A stretch of DNA of 64,000 bases from Sessilibacter corallicola (GTDB lineage: Bacteria > Pseudomonadota > Gammaproteobacteria > Pseudomonadales > Cellvibrionaceae), in NCBI RefSeq assembly GCF_021290925.1, contig NZ_JAJSLX010000002.1, forward strand, positions 1,046,235 to 1,110,234, given 5' to 3'. Both the position numbers and the translations under genes were made by a program. Of the stretch, positions 26,501-32,593 are shown one piece after another. Each line of letters opens with the position of its first letter. Positions within the stretch are counted from its first letter, which is position 1. The notes under the pieces are model-generated. The model did not search any database. It saw only the letters and a program-made list of their open reading frames with translations, and was not told the DNA's origin.

Positions 26501-29500
26501 TTACTTGTTGGAATCGTATTGTTTCATATGATTTTCTATATCGAATCTGTCAGGGAAAATGGTTTCTTTATTATATTTAATATTAAATAGATCAGCTCCT
26601 TGTAGATCAGCTCCCTGTAGATCAGCTCCCTCAAGGTCAGCACCTTTGAGAGTAGTTCCTTTTAGATTAGCTCTAATGAGGTTAGCTTCTCCGAGGTTAG
26701 CTATGTTGAGGTTAGCTCTGTTGAGGTTAGCTCTGTTGAGGTTGGTTCTGTTGAGGTTAGCTCCGTAAAGGTTAGCTTCAGAGAGGTTAGCTCCTTTGAG
26801 GTTAGATTCTTTGAGGTTGGCTTCTTTGAGGTTAGATCCTTTGAGGTTAGCTCTTTTGAGGTTGGCTCCTTCGAGGTTAGCTCTTTCGAGGTTGGCTCCT
26901 TCGAGGTTAGCTCCTTCGAGGTTAGCTCCGTAAAGGTAAGCTCTGTTTAGGTAAGCTCCTTTGAGGCTAGCTCCGTCGAGGTAAGCTCCTTTGAGGTAAG
27001 CTCCTTCTAGGTGCGCTCCAGTGAGGTTAGCTCCGTCAAGCTTATTAGCTCTTCTGAGGTTATTAGCTCGGTAGAGGCTAGCTCCTTCGAGGTTAGCTCC
27101 TTCGAGTTTAGCTTTTTCGAGGTTAGCTCCTTCGAGGTTAGCTTTTTCGAGGTTAGCTTTTTCGAGATTAGCTTTTTCGAGGTTAGCTTCTTCGAGGTTA
27201 GCTCCTTCGAGGTTAGCTTTTTCGAGATTAGCTTTTTCGAGGTTAGCTTCTTCGAGGTTAGCTCCTTCGAGGTTAGCTTTTTCGAGGTTAGCTCCTTCGA
27301 GGTTAGCTCCTTCGAGGTTAGCTTTTTCGAGGTTAGCTCCTTGAAGGTTAGCTCCTTGAAGGTTAGCTCCTTGAAGGTTAGCTCCTTGAAGGTTAACTCC
27401 TTTGAGGTTAGCTTCTTCGAGATTAGCTCCTTCGAGGTTAGCTCTGTAGAGAATGGCTCCTTGGAGGTCAGCTTCTTCGAGATTAGCTCCTTCGAGGTTA
27501 GCTCTGTAGAGATTGGCTCCTTGGAGGTTAGCTTTGTCTAAATCAGCCCCCTGAAAGTTCGAATTATTCAAATTTTGATAAGACAAATCCTGATTGCACA
27601 AACTTAAATATGCCATTGAGGACAATATAAGTCTTTCTGAAGTTACATCATTCTTCCGATTAATTACTTGTTTAATGAAGTTTGTTTCTTCTCTGAAATT
27701 CGTAGAAGAGATGGTTTTTGTCGATAAACTGCAAGCGTGATGAACCACAAATAACATCTTTAATGCATTTCCAGATTGTTTGAGCATATCCTTAAAAGAG
27801 AGGTTTTCGAATAGCTCCATAGGTAGGTCGTGTTGAGAAGCAGCACTTAACAAATGGCTTATGGTATCTTGCAGGTTTTTATTTTCTTCAACAGAATCTT
27901 GCGTGAATCTACCGTTGATAAACTCTAAAATAAATATGTCAATAGCTACAGGACCAGTGATTTCCGCCCAGCGCTTTAATAACTCTTTCTCGTTTTTACC
28001 ATCAACCTTTAATTTGTTGAGTAATTTCAGCTCTCTTACTAATCTTTTAGCAATTAAATATTCACCGAACGTTTTATGAGTGAATTCAAAGGTGTCTTCA
28101 CCAAGAATGTTTTCATGACTTCTTGAAAAATAAAATGCAGTTAGTAATTGGCTAATATCTTTTTTTGCAGACTCGACATAAATTTTTAAATAATTCGTGA
28201 TCCCTTCAGTTTTACAACGTTTTTCTATTTGCGATTCTTTTGCTGTTCTGGCGTCACCACTATGCCAAGCAACAAGTGCTATTTCCTCTAACACATGTCT
28301 ATATTGATCCTCCTCTAAATGCCTTGCGCCGTGATGAGTGCCTTCGCTGTACCAATCACGTTCAAAAACTTTATGGAACAATTTGTCGTAAATTTTATTG
28401 ATGGTTATATTTTCGAGGTTAAAGTCATTCGGCTTATAAGTGAGAGCAACTAATAAATTAAGTAAAGGTTCACGGGTGATTTCGAGTAAGCTATCCGTTT
28501 TAAAATTATTGGGTATACCTTCATATTGTTGTCCTATACCTGTACCGTATTTACTCCACCATAAATCTCGTTGATCTACACGTAATAAGTTGTTGGGATC
28601 TTCAAACTGTATTTTCTCGTCATTAAACTTATCGTGATATTTATTAACGATAAATGGCAATAAATACAATGTTTGGGCAAGGCGTTTAAAGTTTCTGCTA
28701 GTTGATTGAACGGCAATGTCACGTCCAGTGATTAGCACTTGCCATCGGCATGAATGATCATTAGCGTTTTCTACATTGTTGATAACGTCGTCTACAAATG
28801 CGGTTGCGGCGGCAGCGGCTGTATCACCACGTCTTGAAAGCTCATCAAGGCCATCTAAAATGAGTAATAATCGACCTTTACTTACTCTAGTATCCAGAGG
28901 GTTAAAACCTCGGGGGAAGTAATTCAATTTACTGGTAAAGTCTATTACAGCATTATAATCATAACCCTTAAGCTTATTGATTTGTATAAATAAAACCGGA
29001 ATATCGGGCATGCTACGTGCGACAGTTACAGCAAACATTTTAGTAGCGGATGACTTACCAGAACCCGGTCCGCCACTAATCACTTTTATGGCGTTATTCC
29101 GGTTAAACTCTTTAACCCAATCCGTAAGTTCAGACTCTAAATCAACCACCTGAGCAGTTGGGGTTTTGGTGGTCTCTTGTGGATTTTCATCTTCATCTAT
29201 AGAGCTCTTTGGTTTATCTAGATAATAAAAAGCGCGTAATGGAACGTAAATGTGTTCTAGCGTTATGGGTTCATCAAAGATACTTTGTTGTGTTTCAGCC
29301 GTTAACCAGCCTTTGTATTGCATCCAGCCTAAGGCTAATGCTTCAGCTTCTGCAAAAGGCCCTGAAAGTGCAGTTTGAATACATTCATAGTCTTTTGAGT
29401 TAGCAGCCCAAGTTCTACCCAGCGAAAAACTAAAGCTCGACTTTAATCGGCGAAAAAATTCGTTTGCCTTATCTTGCGACATACCTAAGTTTGTTAACCA

Positions 29501-29923
29501 ATTTGTGAATGCTGGCTGTAAGTCGTTAAATAAAGATAAATCTTCTGGGTTACTAAAAAAGTTATAGGGCAAATAAAATTTCAGCTTTTCCAGTTTATCG
29601 CTAAGCGTTTTCGAAAAATCGTCTTGCTGTTTATCGTCAATGTCTTTATCGAAATCATCTTTGTACTCTACAGATAAATTATTAATCGATAAGACCAACG
29701 CTCTAAATACTAATAACCAAGCTGCGTGCTCGGTATTACCCTTAAACGAAATCCCGAATAGCGCATCCATTAAATTGCCAGCCACACCGAGATAATCCTG
29801 TTTAACGCCAGAGAGAAGCGCTTTGCCTAACGCTTTAAAGCTATCTTTAGGCGAAATCTTTAGATCGCGAAACAGAGCGTTAACGGGCTTTTCACCGGTA
29901 ATGCTGGCTGGTGGTGTGGGCAT
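26501..29923 (-). CDS. NACHT NTPase with about 65 C-terminal pentapeptide repeats (copy A)
   Basis: 1140 residues from ATG 29923, chosen because it aligns with the start of the second copy ('EKPV...LKISPKDSFKALGKALLSGVKQDY'). Residues 1-280: helical domain without recognised enzyme motif. NACHT domain with Walker A 'GGPGSGKSS' (284-292) and Walker B 'LLLILDGLDELSRRG' (about 352), and a later 'EFTHKTFGEYLIAKRLVREL' typical of bacterial NACHT proteins. From about residue 790 to 1115 runs an A(N/D)LxG pentapeptide array, a right-handed beta helix. Bacterial NACHT proteins are anti-phage ATPases (STAND class), so defence is likely; the repeat helix would be the sensor or a DNA-like surface. Not annotated as a known system by me. 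Confidence 0.88.
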   Translation of the reverse strand: MPTPPASITGEKPVNALFRDLKISPKDSFKALGKALLSGVKQDYLGVAGNLMDALFGISFKGNTEHAAWLLVFRALVLSINNLSVEYKDDFDKDIDDKQQDDFSKTLSDKLEKLKFYLPYNFFSNPEDLSLFNDLQPAFTNWLTNLGMSQDKANEFFRRLKSSFSFSLGRTWAANSKDYECIQTALSGPFAEAEALALGWMQYKGWLTAETQQSIFDEPITLEHIYVPLRAFYYLDKPKSSIDEDENPQETTKTPTAQVVDLESELTDWVKEFNRNNAIKVISGGPGSGKSSATKMFAVTVARSMPDIPVLFIQINKLKGYDYNAVIDFTSKLNYFPRGFNPLDTRVSKGRLLLILDGLDELSRRGDTAAAAATAFVDDVINNVENANDHSCRWQVLITGRDIAVQSTSRNFKRLAQTLYLLPFIVNKYHDKFNDEKIQFEDPNNLLRVDQRDLWWSKYGTGIGQQYEGIPNNFKTDSLLEITREPLLNLLVALTYKPNDFNLENITINKIYDKLFHKVFERDWYSEGTHHGARHLEEDQYRHVLEEIALVAWHSGDARTAKESQIEKRCKTEGITNYLKIYVESAKKDISQLLTAFYFSRSHENILGEDTFEFTHKTFGEYLIAKRLVRELKLLNKLKVDGKNEKELLKRWAEITGPVAIDIFILEFINGRFTQDSVEENKNLQDTISHLLSAASQHDLPMELFENLSFKDMLKQSGNALKMLFVVHHACSLSTKTISSTNFREETNFIKQVINRKNDVTSERLILSSMAYLSLCNQDLSYQNLNNSNFQGADLDKANLQGANLYRANLEGANLEEADLQGAILYRANLEGANLEEANLKGVNLQGANLQGANLQGANLQGANLEKANLEGANLEGANLEKANLEGANLEEANLEKANLEKANLEGANLEEANLEKANLEKANLEKANLEGANLEKAKLEGANLEGASLYRANNLRRANKLDGANLTGAHLEGAYLKGAYLDGASLKGAYLNRAYLYGANLEGANLEGANLERANLEGANLKRANLKGSNLKEANLKESNLKGANLSEANLYGANLNRTNLNRANLNRANLNIANLGEANLIRANLKGTTLKGADLEGADLQGADLQGADLFNIKYNKETIFPDRFDIENHMKQYDSNK
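26585..27557 (-). repeat. 15-bp minisatellite coding the pentapeptide array
   Basis: About 65 tandem 15-base units of the kind GAGGTTAGCTCCTTC (plus strand), many adjacent units identical, encoding A-N-L-x-x. The phase is broken by two 18-base units around 27030-27075 giving 'ANNLRR' and 'ANKLDG'. Such DNA is prone to slippage in steps of 15 bases without loss of frame, so repeat number may vary between strains. Confidence 0.9.
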
Positions 29924-30067
29924 AGAAGAGCGGTTCCTTGATGTACTGAATTCCAATGGCAAAGCCAGTTTAAGAATAAGTGATCAAAACCTATTCTGTA
30001 TCCCTCCTACGGTGGTTGCAAGTAGTAAAAACCACCAGATAAACCCACCGAGCAACACGTTAAAACG

Positions 30068-30091
30068 ACCGAGCATTTTCAAAATCTCGGT
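30068..30091 (-). promoter_or_regulatory. Conserved hairpin upstream of NACHT gene A
   Basis: ACCGAG, C, ATTTT, C, AAAAT, CTCGGT: an almost complete stem-loop 145 bases upstream of the NACHT start. At the matching place upstream of the second NACHT gene (35644-35674) the stem bases differ but still pair, which points to selection on structure or on a dyad protein site. Confidence 0.5.
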
Positions 30092-30130
30092 GATTTATTG
30101 ACCAAATATCCACAAAAATTCAGCCTACAA

Positions 30131-30162
30131 TTGCTTAAAAGCAATCTAAGCAATGTAAGCAA
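30131..30162 (-). repeat. Second iteron cluster (crr-like)
   Basis: TTGCTTA at 30131 followed by TAAGCAA at 30147 and 30156, 9 bases apart, nearly the reverse complement of the cluster at 22174-22200. Two phased copies also survive at 35794 and 35803 in the degraded island. Interpreted as the second cis replication site of the satellite. Confidence 0.45.
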
Positions 30163-30369
30163 CGCAAAAAAGACACCATGCACAACTACCCCTAACCCCA
30201 ACCGAATGTTCACCACCTGCGCACCCACAAAAACCGTCACCAAACCCAACATCAACAACACATAAAAAGGCCAATAAATAAACAGTTATTTAAAACCCAC
30301 GTCACCTCATATGCTGAACGCAAATTAACCAGTCACCAACCACCAACAGACAACCATTCCCAAGAATTC

Positions 30370-30455
30370 ATGGGTCCTTCCTAGTGGGTATTAGCTACGG
30401 GGGCGCTAGTGCGCAGAATTTTTACAGCCGAAGTGGCTCTTATAGGGGGTTCCGG
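30370..30455 (+). other. Cos-like packaging motif
   Basis: A GGGTCCTTCC box at about 30370 followed by GGGTATTAGCTACGGGGGCGCTAG-type GC-rich sequence, GTGCGC and a T-rich run. Similar boxes stand just upstream of small-terminase genes in many cos phages. In a satellite without terminase genes it could allow packaging by a helper phage. Recognition is by memory of motif shape only. Confidence 0.3.
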
Positions 30456-30593
30456 TTCCGGTTTAAAGTAAGAAGGTATGGCTATTGTTTGAATAACCAA
30501 CAATATAAGAGTGAATGTGAGGGTAAATGAGATAAATCGTTGAGAATAAGTCATCACCACAGAAAAGCAGGTGTAAGCCCAGCGAAACGAAAG

Positions 30594-30690
30594 TGGTGCT
30601 ACTTTTGGTGCTATATTTCAAAAATTGAATTGGGTAAACGTATATAAATCAATGATTTATGGATATATTTCAAGTCCGGCCTTGGCACCA
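30594..30690 (+). repeat. attR with arm-type repeats
   Basis: TGGTGCTAC at 30594-30602 and TGGTGCTATA at 30606-30615 mirror the left-end arm repeats. The core TTCAAGTCCGGCCTTGG then CACCA at 30669-30690 matches the tRNA-Leu end with one G deleted. It is not a complete tRNA. Confidence 0.8.
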
Positions 30691-31106
30691 TTTCTTTTTT
30701 TGATATCTTTGACGATATCAAACTTCCTTAAATCTCTTTCAATATAGAGAATTCACTGTAAGAAATACTTCTTATCTTCACATAACACCGCTGTGCAGTA
30801 CTCAGTTTACTTTTTCCAATCTACGTATTACCAAGGGTATGGCTAGTTAAAGTCTGTGATGAGTTACACTGGTTTTAAATTAAGCGATATGATTTACCGG
30901 TGCCTAGAAAAACCTTTTGAGCGCAAGTTAATGAAAATCTGAATTGCCGCCAGTTATATTCAACTCTATGGGGTATAAGTCACATATACGTAAATTTGGC
31001 GCCTATTTTTTAACTTGCGGCCTTTTGATAACATTTGATGTTCCCATAGAGCTGTTTAACTGCTGTTATCCTTAAGAATTAATTTTCTCGAAATTAAGGA
31101 TCAAAC
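30691..31106. other. Gene-free stretch beyond attR
   Basis: Starts with a T-run and a perfect 9-base inverted repeat TTTGATATC/GATATCAAA (30699-30722), which could be the original terminator of tRNA-Leu before insertion. The remainder is AT-rich and must hold the promoter of the AHH toxin gene; CCTTAA/TTAAGG arms flank 31070-31099. No other gene seen. Confidence 0.4.
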
Positions 31107-31730
31107 ATGTTGCCTCATCACAGTATGCCAACAAAGAAGCCTTATGCATTTAAGAGTATGACAGAGCGTGCAATAGAAAAATTTGTCGGCATTGAAAACC
31201 CAACTCTTGGCGATCTCAATGTTTTAAAAGTAGCTGGGCAGGTTGAAGCAGGTGTAGAAGAGTTGTTGGCTTATTTACGTGACGGCTATACCAAAAAATC
31301 TCGTACTGAGCTTGAAGAAGAAGTTCATGATTCTAAAAAGCTTGGCCAACGTATGAATCTTGTTAACAACCAAAAGCCACATCCCACTTTATGCCAGGCT
31401 CATGCAATTGTTTCTGGTGGGCACCCGAGAGCAGCTACTCTAAGAGGTATTCTTGCTAAGTATAAAATACGTATAGATGACCCTGATAATGGTTGCTGGT
31501 TACCTAATAATACAGAGGCAAAGAAAAAAATGAGAAGCCCAGCTGTGCCTCACAGTAGAATCCATCGTAAAAATTATTATCGTTGGATGGATACTTATAT
31601 ACGGCTTCCCGCTACCAACAACGAAACTTATTGTCGATTCCAGCTCAATATGATCAAAGATCGGTTATTAAATATGGATAGTTTACCGGACTACGTCATG
31701 TTACCCGCAGGAGAAAAAGTTACATCATGA
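31107..31730 (+). CDS. AHH-family nuclease toxin (orphan)
   Basis: 207 residues; AAGGA 6 bases before ATG. The middle carries the AHH nuclease pattern: 'CQAHAIVSGGHP' (His99, His106), 'DDPDNGCWLP' (Asn128), then 'HSRIHRKNYYRW' (His149, His153), all with family-like spacing. In place of the second His of the AHH triplet stands Ala (AHA). AHH domains are toxic nucleases of contact-dependent and type VI systems; the Myxococcus MXAN_0050 toxin is an example. There is no PAAR, Rhs, LXG or signal sequence, so delivery is unknown or the gene is a solitary toxin. The stop overlaps the immunity gene by 4 bases. Confidence 0.8.
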   Translation: MLPHHSMPTKKPYAFKSMTERAIEKFVGIENPTLGDLNVLKVAGQVEAGVEELLAYLRDGYTKKSRTELEEEVHDSKKLGQRMNLVNNQKPHPTLCQAHAIVSGGHPRAATLRGILAKYKIRIDDPDNGCWLPNNTEAKKKMRSPAVPHSRIHRKNYYRWMDTYIRLPATNNETYCRFQLNMIKDRLLNMDSLPDYVMLPAGEKVTS

Positions 31731-32308
31731 TTTACCGTATTCATCCTTCAACTGATAAATTCTTATGTTTACATATTGACGGAAAAGAAGCTCGCAAAGT
31801 GTTGGGGGAGAATACAGATTTCAATATTGATCCCAGCCCAATTTCTTATCGTGATCAATGGAAAACGATGGTTATTGAGTTTTATGATGACGATTCGGAA
31901 GCAGAGGCCGTTCCTGATATTTCAATGCGAGTTGGAAAGCTATTTTTGAGCAATAAAGCTTACGAAGTATTAAAGAATTTATTTGATTCGTATGGTGAGT
32001 TCTTACCCGTTATTTATGATGGCGGAAGCGGATATATTTTTAATTGCTTAGAGTTGGCAGAACAACATAATGCGGTAAACAATCAACTCAGTATGCACGC
32101 CCCCTTAAACGATAAATTTTCTATAGTTTTTGATGAAAACAAGCTATCTGGAATTGACATATTCCGCTGCGAAATAGATTTAGACGCTTTTTTTGTATCA
32201 GAAAAAATTAAAAAAATAATTGAAATGGAACAGCTAACTGGAATCACATTCACCGCCGATGTAAGTCATCCGTTCCCACCGGAATTTAATATGAAAACCA
32301 ATCATTAA
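31727..32308 (+). CDS. Imm11/DUF1629-family immunity protein
   Basis: 193 residues. The C-terminal part matches the Imm11 (DUF1629, MXAN_0049-type) consensus: 'DIFRCEIDLDAFFVSEKIKKIIEMEQLTGITF'. This family is paired with AHH nucleases in Myxococcus, exactly as here, where its ATG overlaps the toxin stop (ATGA). It should bind and block the neighbouring nuclease in the cytoplasm. The N-terminal half is variable, as expected for cognate immunity. Confidence 0.8.
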   Translation: MIYRIHPSTDKFLCLHIDGKEARKVLGENTDFNIDPSPISYRDQWKTMVIEFYDDDSEAEAVPDISMRVGKLFLSNKAYEVLKNLFDSYGEFLPVIYDGGSGYIFNCLELAEQHNAVNNQLSMHAPLNDKFSIVFDENKLSGIDIFRCEIDLDAFFVSEKIKKIIEMEQLTGITFTADVSHPFPPEFNMKTNH

Positions 32309-32423
32309 TTACACCTGTAATGCGCCATCCAGCTCCAAGTGAAATATCCGGCAACTGGAAATTCGTTTAACGCTGGAAATCGCCCCCGAAACTTTGGAGG
32401 GCACCTTTGGCTTTCCAGTCTAC

Positions 32424-32579
32424 ACACTGGCTAGGAAAGCTACCCTCGGAAAAGCAGGAATGTGACAAACCACAGTTTCATCCTTTGAAAAAGGTGGTGC
32501 TTCGCTCATCACTACATTAGATAAAATAAAGGCTGTATTGCTTCCAGTTGGTTGTTTTCGTTTTGAGGGTAGCTATTAG
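32424..32579 (+). pseudogene. Broken HTH regulator, partner of NACHT copy B
   Basis: The frame 'LARKATLGKAGM(stop)QTTVSSFEKGGASLITTLDKIKAVLL' aligns with the HTH protein at 26262-26486 ('AGVRHATVSAFEKGGAALTTTVDKMKHALL') but has an in-frame TGA at 32463 and no intact N-terminus. It ends 14 bases before the convergent NACHT gene, the same arrangement as in copy A. The stretch 32309-32423 is further remnant sequence with no gene seen. Confidence 0.75.
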
Positions 32580-32593
32580 TGAGCAACCTAAAT

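Larger units (their letters stand above)
29924..30593. other. Gene-free stretch: NACHT-A upstream region and satellite right end
   Basis: Holds the copy-A upstream region (about 29998-30290), related to 35577-35935 upstream of the second NACHT gene; the hairpin 30068-30091; iterons 30131-30162; and the cos-like motif near 30376. A 60-codon hydrophobic frame on the minus strand (30079-30261) is not counted as a gene because the homologous frame in copy B has an internal stop. Confidence 0.6.
18654..30690. mobile_element. P4/PICI-like integrative satellite in tRNA-Leu, about 12 kb
   Basis: Bounded by the tRNA-derived direct repeats at 18654-18676 and 30669-30690. It carries a tyrosine integrase, an AlpA regulator, a Toprim/helicase primase and two iteron clusters, but no capsid, tail or terminase gene. 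This is the core set of phage satellites (P4, PICI) rather than a full prophage. Cargo: a 409-aa unknown, three small paralogs, an HTH protein and a NACHT-pentapeptide NTPase. A cos-like motif lies close to the right end. Confidence 0.8.

Noticed and set aside
27011..27541. Plus-strand frame of 176 codons with repeated SSFEVSFFEVS
   Set aside because: It is the antisense shadow of the pentapeptide minisatellite; low complexity and no ribosome site.
26580..27557. Regular short repeats that could suggest a CRISPR array
   Set aside because: Unit is 15 bases without spacers and lies in frame within a coding region; no cas genes nearby.
30079..30261. 60-codon hydrophobic minus-strand frame near the satellite right end
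   Set aside because: The homologous DNA upstream of NACHT copy B has an in-frame stop and the frame overlaps the hairpin and iterons, so conservation is better explained by non-coding function.
30669..30690. Second tRNA-Leu gene at the right end
   Set aside because: Only the 3' 22 bases are present and one acceptor-stem G is missing; it is an attachment-site duplicate.
18654..30690. Complete prophage
   Set aside because: No capsid, portal, terminase, tail or lysis genes; gene set fits a satellite.
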